64,000 nucleotides of DNA from Pyrrhosoma nymphula (GCA_963573305.1 OY754329.1:132977422-133041421); one strand, 5' to 3'. Shown: positions 46,310 to 58,684, counted from the first letter of the stretch. Numbers and translations are program-made. The notes: a model not told the origin generated them from the sequence alone.

Positions 46310-46343
46310 GACCATGGTTTCGTTGTAAAGCAACATCATACGG
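46310..46343 (-). ncRNA. Hammerhead-like motif, degenerate core
   Basis: Minus strand: UAUGAUG in place of CUGAUGA, a GUUG/CAAC stem, GAAA, CC-AU-GG and UC. The 3' half is complete but the 5' core is altered. Confidence 0.35.
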
Positions 46344-49300
46344 TGTTATACGTTCACCTTTCTTCCCTACGATGAAAGATTTCCTTGAAGTTACGCCTGA
46401 GTCTACCGACTAATAATTTACGTTGGCATGAAGCCACCTTGTAAATCTTACAAGTCCTGGAGAAGATATAGCTAAATTGTTTCACGGCGGTAATTAGTTT
46501 TTGTTTTACTCAAGACTATTATTTTACTGCTCTTCATAGGGAAAAAAAGACCTAAGTGCTCTCCACTCCAGAGTCACGCTCATGCCATGTCCGGCAAAAA
46601 AGAAGCAAGGCTGCTCCTGCCGCTCCTGTGTTTTCCTAAATATTTGAGGGGGGCGATCTAATTCTCCGGTGCGAGTTCCTTTTTGACGGTTTTAAGTCCG
46701 TCGGACCAGCGCTCGCTCGCACCTCCACTCATGCATTCCATTCATGAGGGTAACCTCCTCAACCCCCGTGCCTGCAGAATCCTTAATCGACGTCCCTCGT
46801 CAGTGAAAGGCGGTCCAGCGGAGAGAGACGGAGAGAGAGAGAGCATTAGCTTTAGCGGGTGGGCACGGAGAAGCCGCGCGGTGCGGAATTGCAGCTCCAA
46901 GTCTCGTGTGTGCACCACGCCCGCACCAACCGAATCGATATCAGAGCCCCACAGCGGACGGTCGTTTAACCCACCCACCCCCACCTGTCTACCCTCTTCC
47001 CCCGATCCACATTCGAAATAAATTCTTTAAAAATCATTCAATTGTCACAGTTATTCCGCTTCTTAAAGTTAGGTTTGGATAAACAAGCGTAAACTTTCCA
47101 AATAAATAAATTTAATGTACTCTGTAGTAAGTAAAGGTAGCTTTAAAAGAAAAACTTTACTTAAAAATGCCGAAGAAGTACGGTTTAGGCATAATATCCA
47201 TTGCTCCAGAACTTTGGTATAGTCATTGGACGAGGATTACTCAGACTTTCTGTAAGTTACTTCTCGTTCGCAGTTGGAGCATGTCATCTAAGATGAAACT
47301 AAAATTCAACAGTAGAGTAAAAGTAAAATAATTGAATCATCAACAAATGTAATATTCTGTGTTATTGGTACATTCAGGAAGACACTAATTTTTCATAGAA
47401 ATAAATGCATTCTGGTTATATTGCTTAGTACATTTAGTAAGCTTTGGAAAAATTCGGAAAAAGTTAAAGTGACCGGAAAATAGAGTCCGTATTGTTAATT
47501 CTGTTCACAGCATTAAAAGTTGATATAAAAAATCTTTTCTTGAATGATCATAAACGAAAATTTGGACTACAGTAATGGGAAAAGATCCCGAACTGATGAA
47601 CCATATTTGCCACAGGATCTTCTGAAAGCTAAGGTTCATTTAAAAGTGAAAACGTGGGCGGAAAGTAAATAGTCTTTCGAGGAACAATTCTGGGTGAAAT
47701 GGATAACCAAATATCAACCGAAATTCAGTACTACTATGTCGTATCACGATCATGAAGGGTGAAATATGAGTAGCCAATGATAGGAAAGCCAATGGGTATT
47801 ACGAGATCGGATTTTTTTTATTTGCAACCCAAGATACTACACGGTCCACAACTGAGGAGCGATGGACGCAAGTATAAGCAGGCTGCGAAATATTTCCATA
47901 GCATATCCAGTGGTCGGGGGTTGAACCTAGCCTCACAGTGTGGGAATCTGGTATGTAAACCAACCGGCTCTTTGGTGAAGAAAAGCGCGAACGAGCCATC
48001 TCTTCAAAGCGATCCACAAGCCTCTCCTTTAATTGATCGGAACAGTTACAATATAGACTTTGGTTAATATAGGCTCCGGTTGGCATTACCAAACCCTTTA
48101 ATAGTATCTTCAGTAATGACATGCCACACCTGGCGAGGTGTGAGCTGAGTGGAGGAACTGGTGAAGCTCACGATATCGGATGATGTAGGTACATATGGAC
48201 CCCTGGGGATTCAACAGTTCGTGAACGCTTGACTTCCAACAGACCAAGACTTGAACCAACAGACCTTTTTGCTAATTATCCCTGCGTGATAATTTGAGCT
48301 GCGTATTTCAAATGAAGGTAAGTTATCCATCTCCGTTTGTTTGTTTTATGACGTAAGTACGCAAAGCTGAAACTTAAAAAATGTTATTGCATCATGCATG
48401 CTTTTTATGTGCCTTGGGTATTTTTCCAAAGCACACCAGCATATTGGCATGAATTAGGTTAATTATTGGGAATCATATTATGTAGTCATTTTATCATTTT
48501 TGTGATCCCGCAAAATGTATAATTTTCCACTAATAATTAATTATAAAATAGCGCCTGCATGATTAAATCGCTATATTTAGTCCTGAAATAGGAAATTTTC
48601 CAGGTCCGAATTGTCCACGAGTTGTTGGGTTAGACTTCGGAGCACGTATTGCCTCCGTGAAAGATTCATTAGTGATCAAGCCTTTGTGGATAGCGTCACA
48701 TTTAATTATGAAGCTTTATAAAACAAATGGTAAGCTCAACTGAGGTTTTTTATGTAGACATAAAATTTATTGAACATAGTTGCTCTTGCCGATAATTTCA
48801 ACAGATGACACTGAAATCCAATATTCAAATGGCCCCATTAGCGCAGAATTAACTATTGATAATCCCATCATTCGGATAGAATACGTGGCTTTAGCATTTA
48901 AAATGTGTGTGCAAAAATATTTACGTCCCTAAAACAATTCTAAAACCTATCCCGACTTCTTTTGCACAAACAAATTGAGACTACTTTGTTGTTGGAGTAT
49001 ACTTCTTGGGTTCTCTTTCGGATCAAACTCTTCATCGCTGCCGACGCACAGTACGATAGTCGAATCGTCCATCAACTTCAGGTCGGCCACTCAGACGATG
49101 GACTGAAATCCAAAATTCAAATCCTCTTCGGGTCGATCATTCTGACTAGACCATCGAACTAGGATTTCTCAGGTTCTAGCCGGTGGAGAGGCCGAGAAAG
49201 GTTCATAATCAGCGTACGCCGGGGAGGCAGCAGATCATTCATCTCTACTTTGCTGGTTTCTTTTAGATATAGGTTATCGTTTACTTATCTTGTAAGATTT

Positions 49301-52291
49301 TACTTGGGATCTTTACCAAAAATTACGAACTTTGGCAATTGCTGATTTAGTATAGTTGATGTCGCCATCTTTGAGCAAATCACGTCATATCATTTCGAAA
49401 TTATTTTGATAAGATTTTAACCCATAAGATTGAATGAAATCTTTGTTTCTCTGCATTTATTGATATTCTCTAAAAATATTAAATGAAGATTTCATGATCC
49501 AAATACATCGTCGAAGTGGAACATGATAATTAAAACACGGTAACCCCAGTATCAGATGAATTAATTTAAACTAGCTTCCATACGCTGCAGCACCTCCAGC
49601 ATTGTCAATTTAGGAATAAGGTGATGCAGGGACTTATTCATAAATATCATTCCTCTTTGAAAAAAACAATGGAATACAAAAGAATATAAGCCGCATTCGC
49701 CAATTGTATAAATAAATTGCTCTAAATTCCAATAGTGTGGCAAGACTTTCAGGGAAGACTTTCTTCAGTTCTCAAATGTGGATCTAATTCATACCACTAG
49801 TATACACTTCTCCATCTCCATCTTCTTCTGTCTTTGGGTATTCTTTTCATTTCCACATATGCAGTTGGAGCAGTTGACGTCTTCCAATATTTGATGAATG
49901 GCTCTTCCCCAGTGGTTTCTTCCTTCTACCATTCCTTCCTAAATGGTGTCCAGACTTCTCTAGTGCCTTAGAATATGAACATAGTACAAATGGCATCTCC
50001 ACAGATAACGCATACAATGTATCAAATGTTTCATTTTAAAATTGGAATGAGAAAACTTGCACTTGATAAACGGTCTCCAATGGTTAACCGGTCGGGAAAA
50101 CTAATAATGAACTATCAAGGACTAAGAACTTGAAGACGTGAAAGGGACCAGCGTGCTGCGCCGGGTAACATCGACTCGTATTCATCAGGTGATCATGAAT
50201 AGATACAACAAAATAAGGATTGATGGCCTGCGTTTTGTTTGGAGATAAACTCAAATGAACGAAGCTTTGAAGAGTAGAGAAGCCGTCCGTGTCGGTATTT
50301 CTATGGAGTCCTGAACGAAAGCGCGGAGACGTTAATCCAACTGCAATCAACTGATGCTATAAACTGCCGACAATAGAGATATGCTTTGCTCAACATGACG
50401 ATCACATTGTTCCCTGGTGACTTTTGTGACCTTTTGAGCTCCAAAGCGGCGTTTCTAAGTGATTATGAAGAGGGAAAACCGTCATCTTGAGTGACTTGAG
50501 CTACCTATGGACCACAGCTGGCAAGGTGAAGTGTTCTTCTACAATAGCGCGGTGATAAATCATGCTGAGTTTGGAGAAAGTTTGAACAGTGTCGTTCCCA
50601 GCCTTAACACATCTCGGCATTATCGGACCCAGAAATTTGGTTTCCTAGGTGGTAGTTTTATCTCTTAAAGTGGGCTTGTACGTCATTGAAATGTGCTAAA
50701 TTGGATTCAATTCGGAAAATGCATCAAAAATAAAATTTTAATGCTAGAGAATTTTGTGCTGGATGTTATCCGCATATATTTTTTACTTTAGTTGTTTAGG
50801 CTAAAGAAGTTTGCCCTTAAATAATAGTCTCAGCGATTTTAACTAGAAAGGCTAGTAATTACATTGCACAAAGGCTCAAGGAAGTATTTTCAAACTACAT
50901 TCTTGGCATTCATGAATCTTATGGATGAGTTTCTACTCTTGACCGCTGAATACAATTTTTAATTTTTTTAAATTTCACATTAAAAAATATGGTTTGTGCT
51001 GAAAATCACTCCAAATGTGAACTGAAAATCACTCCACTCCAACTCACTATAAGAAATTTATTTTATGATTGAGAAACTTTTTTCTTGAAATAAATGCCGT
51101 TTATCAATATAACTAACTAATTATTTTAGCTAAGCAATGTACGTGATCACATTGAACTTCATTGTTCAACTTAGCATCCCTGCGTAGACATTTGCTTATA
51201 ATATTTTGTCTGAGGGCACAGTGTGTTTATTTACTTGTACATATTTATCTCTATAGCAATGAACAAAAACAAGAAAAGTAAAAGTATTTACCTTAGGGAT
51301 GATCACGTGGTTATATAATGTTGCCCAAATTTCATGCCAGTTGCACATAATTGCACATAATTTCCACTCTATTAAGTATATCATGGCAAATATGAGAAAA
51401 CTTTGGGATAGGTGCACGGTGCTCTGTTTAAAAACCAATTAAGAAAATTCACATTTAGCCCATTAGTGCTCTTTGTGGAATTTTCCGCAGACTATCGAAT
51501 TAAATGTTATCTCAACCCAAAATTGAGTGCATGTTACAGTTGATCTGGAAGTATCCAGTGGCAACAGGGCGTCATGATCTAATTTGGCTTGAATTCTCCT
51601 GGTCATACAACATAGCCGGTGAAGCGACTGTGAGTTACTCCCAGCCTTCCTCGTTCTGCGACGACTGACTCGAAACCTAAAACTGGACTCAACTCCATTT
51701 CCAGCGCTCAATTAAAGCGTGGATAAGGATCGGGTGCAGTGGGTAGGCGTGCGGTAAGCCATTTATACCACCATTACACTCTTCATTGGACTTCTCCAAA
51801 GGGTGCGCATTCGGTTTTCTATCGAACCATTTCCATTGCGACTCTTTTGTTCGGCACTGCATTTACGATTCGATGCGACCGGGGCTTTCGGCGGACCGGA
51901 AATATAAAAATTCGAATGCGCGCGTCTGGAATACGGAGCCCACGAGCGTCGTACTGTCGAGGGTGTGAAGTTACGGGGCAACTGCGTTTCAAATCTGCCA
52001 CTGTCCTCACCCTTTAAATTTTTTATTTCACGCCGCATTGTACTGGACCCAAATATCTGTGGGATATATCTGATGAGTTATTTTTCTGTCATATATTTCT
52101 GATTGATGTTGATTCATCCATTTAATTAATATATTTATCAATAGTTATCAGGCAGAAAACGGGTATGAAGTGAAAAAATTGGCTAAGTATGGGGATGCAT
52201 ACCTATCACTCCATTCCGTTTCGGGGTAGGCAAATTTAGTTATTGTCGTTAGCCCTACAAAACTGGCTCCCATTTAATAATCAAGTATTTC
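46344..52291. other. No gene recognised; GC-rich patches 46600-47010 and 51600-52010
   Basis: Nearly 6 kb without a readable protein or RNA. Tandem-like weak similarities surround 45.75-46.6 kb. Minus-strand GGTTCAACCCCC near 47915 and GGTTCAAGTCT near 48250 resemble B boxes but lack a tRNA fold or family partner. The GC-rich patches have frames on both strands and no domain. Confidence 0.4.
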
Positions 52292-52462
52292 TACCATATA
52301 AAAGGCTACGCGTGTGTACGCATGATTCAATGGGCGTAGTGATTGAGATGTGCGCCAATAGGTGGCCAGCGATCTCCCATATACCAAGAGTCATGAATCT
52401 GCCATATACCTTCACCACCAACTGACACATGGCGCGGGTGTATGCATTCTTCAAAATACACA
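52292..52462 (-). repeat. Dispersed repeat, copy 2 (with 32.6-32.7 kb)
   Basis: Inverted relative of 32579-32729. Its minus strand shows TGTATTTTGA, ACCCGCGCCA, CTATTGGCGCACAT and TAGCCTTTTATAT in the same order. About 20 bp longer than copy 1. Confidence 0.7.
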
Positions 52463-52629
52463 AACATTTTTTCAAATAAATTTAAAATAATAATTTTAAC
52501 GAACTGCCTAAGAGATTTTAAGTCATTTTAATTTTTACTTATAATTAATTAAACCACGAATTAATTTATATTTAACTATATACTTTATTCATTACTTTTT
52601 TGCTATTTCGCTAGTATTTTAGTTTGTTT

Positions 52630-52905
52630 CACTAGGCTTATCAACTAGTTTCCTCCACAGCCACTTATCCTTACAAACTAATTTGGCTTCTCTTGCACTC
52701 ATGCACTCTCTCCTATTCTTAATACTCCTAATATTTCTCCTCTTTAGAGTCTCTTCTACCGCATTCGCCCACGAATTTCGCGGTCTACCTCTTCCTCGAC
52801 ATATTATTCACTCTACTACCATACATCTGCTTCGTAATTGACTCTCTCCCATCCTCTTGACATGGCCAAACCAACGAAGCACACTCCTTTCATTTATGTT
52901 CACTA
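52630..52905 (-). pseudogene. Non-LTR retrotransposon C-terminal fragment (second family)
   Basis: The minus strand reads NERSVLRWFGHVKRMGESQL, stop-containing linker, CRGRGRPRNSWANAVEETLK, RRNIRSIKNRRECMSAREA and CKDKWLWRKLVDKP. The W-GHVKRM, then GRGRPRKSW, then R-W-RKLV order is typical of the C-terminal end of several LINE groups. A stop and frame change lie near 52800. It is a better preserved relative of the fragment at 23.3-23.5 kb. It lies head to head with the RTE-like fragment at 53.0 kb. Confidence 0.7.
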
Positions 52906-52969
52906 TCGGAGCATCCACTCCAGTAATGGAAAAATATAAAACTTATATAAATTTTATATTGGCTATATT

Positions 52970-53260
52970 AAAAGATAAAATGAAGGAAAACAAACGAGAA
53001 GCGGTTGGTATGCTGGGTGAGGATATGGGACATTAGGGAGGAGATTAGGAGGCAGAATAGGTGGTTGGAAGAGGTAATAATGGGTGGAGGGTTGTTGAAG
53101 GCATTGATAGAGGGGAGGATGTAGAGTAAGCGGGGAAGAGGAAGAAAGAGGACAGGTTTCATGGACGCAATAAATAGAGGTAATCTATACCAATAAAATC
53201 CAATGCCTTGTGGGGGGACGATGCTAATGATGGAGAAAAAAATCTGAACCGATTTAATTG
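52970..53260 (+). pseudogene. RTE-like non-LTR fragment
   Basis: The plus strand reads GGGLLKALIEGRM, stop, SKRGRGRKRTGFMDA, NRGNLYQ. It matches the LLKTIIEGRM-GKRGRGRKRIG-LD segment and aligns at DNA level with 42.46-42.61 kb (TGATAGAGGGGAGGATGT against CGATTGAGGGGAGGATGT). The region before it is a frameshifted VGED..RRQNRW equivalent. Confidence 0.6.
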
Positions 53261-56200
53261 GTTTTGTTGTCATTATTTTGCTGAAGTATCAGATGTAGCT
53301 GGAAAAATCCTCGAATTTCCTCTCGCGACACAGATAAATTACAAATTAAGATAATAAACAAGCCTTAACTTAAACTCATAGGCCCCATGTTAAATTTGCG
53401 TAGCAACCACGTAGATACCGTCACAGTGTTGCGCTTTAGCTCAGATGATTATATTTAGCAAGCAATAGAGACGGCCAGGTATTAGACTATTAAAAGAAAA
53501 ATAATCTAAACAAAACATGTATAAATAAAATCTAAGCTAATTAGATTTGCATGACTGGGTATTTTGTCCGTCATGTTTGATGGTTTATCAGCTAGTAGTA
53601 ATAATAATTCCGTCTTTATTTTGAGCAAGGTAGGGCGTATGCTGAAATTAAGAATAAAATTGCGCAGGTTGATAGGGATATGTGCCAGTGAACATCTAGA
53701 GTATAATTACTCTTTTCCATTTACACTTACCTTAACTGGTACCCATATTGTAATATTATAATAGAAAAATTCAAGCCACTTCTAAGGAACTACTGCCTAC
53801 ATAGTAGTCTCTCATATAGGTTGACTAGAAATTACTGTACGATCAAACTAGGCCTCTTTCTATACTCGTTAATGAACCAATGCGAGTCAAATATACTTCC
53901 GTCTGCGTGAACCATTCCATTCTTGCATGCGTCTTGATATGGCCTCCATTATTAAATCCATGCAAATATTTCGAAATTCTCAAAATCTTTCCTCATTCAT
54001 CTTCCACAAATTGAATGATAAAAATCATGCAATCCAAAATTACAGATTTCCGTTTAAGTTATCATCAATTACGTTGAGTGACGTTTTCTCTTGCCTTTCC
54101 TCTAGTGAGTAGTTTTTCAGCTCATCCGATAACGAAATTAATATAAATGTCGATAACCCGGAGATCCCCATTAATGATGTTGGAGGTAGAACGTGTGCTT
54201 ATGATGACGAAGAAATAAATCGTAAAAGGGGCCTACGACTGATAAAATTAGAGGATATTTGCTCTGCTTCATTTAAAATTACCTTATAACGTAGATTATC
54301 CTAATAATAATATGCTGATCCAAAGCAAAAATTATTTTACTACTTATAGCTACATGAAAACACTTTTATTTTAATAGGAGAAGCATTCACAAATTGCGAA
54401 CAGTATAAGGCATGTTTCTTCATTTTATCATAAGTTTTGTTAAAAAAATTATCAGAGATCTAAATTTTTTCTTGTTGGATTTGTGGATCCTTTATTGCCT
54501 ATGTATTGCTTTGACTTTTAGAGCCGTGATTACGAATGTGTACGGATTTTTAAATTGAAATATTTCTATTCGGGGAAAAATCATAGATAAAACAAGAGTG
54601 TTTGTCATCGTTAAGAGCTCATTTTATAAATAGCCCCTTCCACATCACGTAGCCGTGAAGCATTCCCAGTCTCTTGTCTTCAGTGTACACGGTCAATTTA
54701 TTTTCAATCTGATATTTGACCGGGAAAAGATCCAAAGCCGTAAATGATATCCTTAAGCTGAACGAGTTGGTTCAAAGAGGGTAAATGTCATTATCATAAA
54801 AGGTTGCTGGAGGGTGAGAGTTATGAACGGTTCCCTTTAATCTAAGAGCTTCAGCGTTTAAGTGGCCGAGCCGAGAGGGTTTTAAAGACGATTTCTGCTA
54901 CGGGGACGATTTCCGGTCCCCCTACTTAGCTTGCACTCAGAAAAGCAAGAGCCAGACGTCTGCATTTTGTGTACATGATAATATTTCAGGATTTACTTTG
55001 TGGAAGTGAATCACTTTAAATGATGTGTCACCAAATAATTTCTGCACTTTTTTATTCTGAGTTACCATGGTTTCGGCTTATAAATGATATTGACAAACTA
55101 TTCCAAATCCTTGGACAGTCATAATAAAAAAGTGAGGAAATTACAAATTGAAACATCAATTAAAGTCCATCTTTTGCCTCGTTGGGAATATATTTTTACC
55201 CTTAAAAATTGAATTATTGATTAAATGGGCTCTTCCAAGTTATCTATTCGTGAATAATTAGCAACATGTCCCGATGACAAGTAAGAGAATTAGATGTTTA
55301 TTTTGCTTCATAATAATGTTTTCGTTTTCTCTAAATGCTTACTTTCAACAAAAAATCTAATTATCATCTCTTAGTCATGCAGTGTAAAATCTCTGTATGG
55401 TACATCAGTACACAACTTGAATATATTTATAGTACATATATATCATCTAAAATTTCCAACTTCAACCGACATGGGATTAATGCAGCTAAAAGTTTAAAAG
55501 GTATAGATGTACTAAGCAGATGGCGTCGAAACCATATAATGAAATATTATACACAAGCAAGTGCCTTATGTACCAAGTAATGGAGGAAGATGTCATGATG
55601 GTTCCAGAACTTTTCCCATTTAATAAGAGATAGCATGAGAAAGTTTTGAAGGCGCCTATGAAAGTATTTTAAAGAAATGTATATGTAATTTCACAAACGA
55701 AAAAAAGCTCTTTGGGTGATAGAAAAGGGGCAGTGACTGGTTGAAATTAGAATAAGGTGAAGTTAGTGTATAGAGAAAGAAGCCATGAGCAATCAAGTCT
55801 ATGAAATTTAAGGTTAGTGGTGAGGTTGAAGATAAATGATAGGAGTTCTGAAGTTCTAAAGTTCCCTGAAGAATGTTAAAAAGTGAGCAGGGCTAAGGAT
55901 ATATGTATTTGAAATGCGCTTTTGATGGGAGAAAGGATAGTTTAAATCTTCTATTTGGGCCAGATTTTATACTGGCTGGTTAACTTTTACCACAATATGA
56001 CGTAGCGTTTACGTCAACTTGATTTTAAGTGAGAGTTTAGGTCTTTTTGGCTGGTTGGAGAGGATTCTCCCCAACCAAACCCATTGTTTCACCTGCCGTG
56101 TCTCATACTTCCATACAGATACTTACTCTCACCATCCATCAAACCATCTCCATTCTTCTAAACACCTACATCTCTAACGCATCGCCTTCTCTTACTACAA

Positions 56201-56303
56201 GATTCCTCTTCCACTTAATGTCACGCTCGAAATCAAACTGTTTACTAACTTTAATTCAAGGGGAGAGCAATTGAGGAGTAAATTTAAATTAAATTTTAAT
56301 CCG
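53261..56303. other. No gene recognised; one ribozyme-like motif at 55063-55096
   Basis: 3 kb of mostly AT-rich DNA. Apart from the motif listed separately I see no domain, RNA gene or clear repeat. Confidence 0.4.
55063..55096 (-). ncRNA. Hammerhead-like motif, degenerate core
   Basis: Minus strand: UUGUCAA in place of the core, a weak helix, GAAA (GCCGAAACC), CC-AU-GG, then UA. U3-A8 is kept but A6 is changed, so activity is doubtful. Confidence 0.3.
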
Positions 56304-56562
56304 AATTGTCAATAATAGCATAGGAATTTTGACTCAATATGCATGCATTTCGGTCATCCAGGTGACCACCGACAGGGAGGCTCTAAATCTCGTAAACCTG
56401 AGAAAAGCAACACGCACGCGTCTACGAGATTTGAAATCTCCCTGTCGATGGTCATACAACACGCACATGCTTACAATATTATAACTCTCCCTGCCGATGG
56501 TCACCTGGATGACCGAAATGCATGCATAGGAGTCAAAATTCCTATGCTTTTATTGACAATTA
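56304..56562. repeat. MITE-like element with 75-bp inverted repeats
   Basis: Arms run inward from AATTGTCAATAATAGCATAG (56304) and its complement ending near 56562. They share GCATAGGAATTTTGACTC, ATGCATGCATTTCGGTCATC and CAGGTGACCA. The middle holds a further partial copy: AAATCTCGTA is mirrored by TACGAGATTT and CTCCCTGTCGATGGTCA repeats the inner edge of the arm. So the arm edge CTCCCTG-CGATGGTCA occurs three times. No coding capacity. Confidence 0.85.
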
Positions 56563-56634
56563 GGACTAAGTGTTTACTTACCTTCGGATAACATCTTTTT
56601 CGGGGGTCTCTGCTGTAAGTTCTCTCCTATTAGG

Positions 56635-56850
56635 AAACGCTTCTTATTCAAACACCTGTGGCTCCGGGTTCGAATCCATGCGGATGCAGATATTTTTCAG
56701 CGGAATCCAGATCCTTACTTTGAGGATGTGTAGAGAGAACTTCGAGTGCACTTCATCTGATGATCCGTAGGGGTATTTCTTTACAAGTAGGCTAATGTCG
56801 ACAGCTGGTTTCTCTCCACCCTTCCTCCATTCCTCAAACAACTTCCCCTT
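56635..56850 (+). repeat. tRNA-derived SINE copy (family A)
   Basis: B box GGGTTCGAATCC at 56668 in the sequence CTCCGGGTTCGAATCCATGC, and the family tail AGTAGGCTAATGTCGACAGC then TGGTTTCTCTCCACCCTTCC. The tail matches those at 11.3 kb (plus) and 43.35 kb (minus). The A box is not clear, so the head may be truncated. Confidence 0.6.
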
Positions 56851-57469
56851 GCCAACCTACCAACCTAATTACTGCAAATGATTTCAATTTTCGGTCGCCT
56901 CCTCGAATAACCAATCAAATTTTCAAATGCAGCTTCCTAATATATTTGGTACCATCGCAAACCTGGTTATAGCTCTTGTTACACTTTCTTACTAGGTTTT
57001 TGACTAAGGTAGTTAAGGGAGTTCAATTTAAGGCCTGCGTTGAAAATCAGGAGATGAGAATGCGATATTTTAATAAATCGATTGGGTCGGGGCGACGTTT
57101 CCTTGAGGAGATGATATCGCCGACTTTGAGAGGGAAAGTGGGGAAGCTGAGCGCATACCCCCAGAGAACAGAACCCCCTCGCCCGGGCCATAATCGGGTG
57201 AATACGCGGCAAACACGATCCTATATTCCCGATAGAGAGTGCGATATATATGGAAGAGTCGTGGATGATCAAGAGAAGTGCGTAGAGATCAGACTTATGA
57301 GGTATACATCGAATACGGCCTACTTCCGAAATCAATATGCCGTATGCGGGCTAAAAGGGAAATTATTTTATTTTAAAAAGAACATATTATATATTGTCAC
57401 GCTATTGATAGACGTATACGACTGTATTTTTGCGCTGCATGTAGAAATATGAGTCTGTATCATTGAAAC
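56851..57469. other. No gene recognised; GC-rich patch 57100-57330
   Basis: A 158-codon plus frame at 56976-57452 and a 118-codon minus frame over the same bases carry no domain I recognise. Confidence 0.45.
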
Positions 57470-57473
57470 TCCT

Positions 57474-58376
57474 ATCTTCTTCCTACATCACTGCCGTTAC
57501 CACCTATACGCCGATAATTTTCAAGTTTACACTCACTGCTCAGTTACGGAAATCCATGACCATGTTGCAAGAGTTAATGAAGACATAAAGTCAATCTGTA
57601 ACTGGGTAAAAAAAAGTTCTTTAGCTATAAATAGTTCAAAAATAAATTGCATTATCATCGGTAGCAAAAACCTAATCAATAAAATTGATTTTGATCAACT
57701 TCCTAAAACAAGGGTATCTGACAGTTAAATTGAATATGCCCAAACAGTAAAAAGTCTTGGCCTCTTGATCAATCGCACCTTATCTTGGTCTGATTATATC
57801 ACGCAATTAAGAGCTAAAATATTTGGCATTCTGGCCCAAGTAAAACGTTGTCGAATCCTTCTCCCAGTGTCAATACGTAAAAAGATAGTGACCACTTTGA
57901 TTTTATCTCAGATTGATTACTGCTCATTAGTATATGGTGATTTAATAAAAGAACTGGATACAAAACTTCAAAGAGCATTAAATGCCTGTATTAGATTTAT
58001 TTGTGATTCACGAAAGTACGATCACATCACACCTTGCATAAATACACTACGGTGGCTTACAGTTAAAAATCGAAGAAGATCTTTCCTGGGTAGTCTTTTA
58101 TACGATATTTTTAACAGTACTGAACCAATTTACTTATACTCTCGATTTATTTTCAAGGAGAGCTTTCAAGAACGGGTTACTAGAGGGCGAAACGATAAAC
58201 TACAAATCCACCGGACTTGTGTCTTCAAAAGGTCCTTCGTAGTAATTGGGAGCAAATTATGGAATGCCTTATCTAGTGAAATACGTAGTTCCAAAAATAG
58301 CCGAATATTTAGGCAAAGACTCCTTAACTACCTGTTTCTAAAACAAAGTTCACGCCCTGATCTTGCGTTACCATAA
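57474..58376 (+). pseudogene. LINE reverse transcriptase C-terminal half
   Basis: One frame covers the whole stretch with a single stop (TAA 57726-57728). It opens with HHCRYHLYADNFQVYTH; the catalytic YADD is YADN (57507-57518), a change of the second aspartate that should abolish RT activity. Next come NEDIKSICNWVKKSSLAINS and KSLGLLINRTLSWSDYI, the typical thumb region. LPVSIRKKIVTTLILSQIDY then CSLVYGDL, LQRALNACIRFICD, LRWLTVKNRR and FKRSFVVIGSKLWNALSSEI follow, and the protein ends ALP at 58376. The pattern after the RT (Y-L--LQ--QN-C-R-I, then LWN-LP--IR) is that of CR1/L2/Jockey-type LINEs. Confidence 0.85.
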
Positions 58377-58649
58377 TAAATGTAATTTAATGCAATGTTA
58401 AAATGGCATATTTGTACAAAATTTTGTTTCTGTATTAGTTTACGCATTGTCTTGTTGAGTTGCCTATATCACTTTATTTTTTTCTTGTTTTGTTTGTATT
58501 ACCTTAAAAAAAAGGTCCGCTAAATACTGGAATATTTGCGCAATACGGACGATTATTCTCTTGTAAATTTATAGAATGCTCATATGAGGCTGAGTAGCCT
58601 CCGAGTATGTTTCTGTCAAAATTCTGTATTGTGATTACGAAATAAAATA

Positions 58650-58652
<3 letters not shown>

Positions 58653-58684
<32 letters not shown>
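58653..58684. repeat. (TC)16 microsatellite, LINE tail
   Basis: Thirty-two bases of uninterrupted TC directly follow the LINE 3' end, so the run is best read as the element's terminal repeat. Confidence 0.9.

Larger units (their letters stand above)
57470..58684 (+). mobile_element. 5'-truncated LINE (CR1/L2-like), 3' half with (TC)16 tail
   Basis: The element begins abruptly inside the RT domain near 57470 and ends in a (TC) run at 58653-58684. Coding sequence runs to 58376 and the rest is 3' untranslated sequence with a GAGGC/GCCTC hairpin at 58586-58601 and AATAAAATATTT just before the tail. This is the usual product of incomplete target-primed reverse transcription. Confidence 0.8.

Noticed and set aside
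47770..48280. tRNA-like or SINE copies with GGTTCAACCC and GGTTCAAGTCT boxes
   Set aside because: Boxes alone occur by chance; no fold, A box or related copy in the window supports them.
56750..56790. CTGATGA at 56757 as a ribozyme core
   Set aside because: No GAAA at the required distance; it is part of the SINE body.
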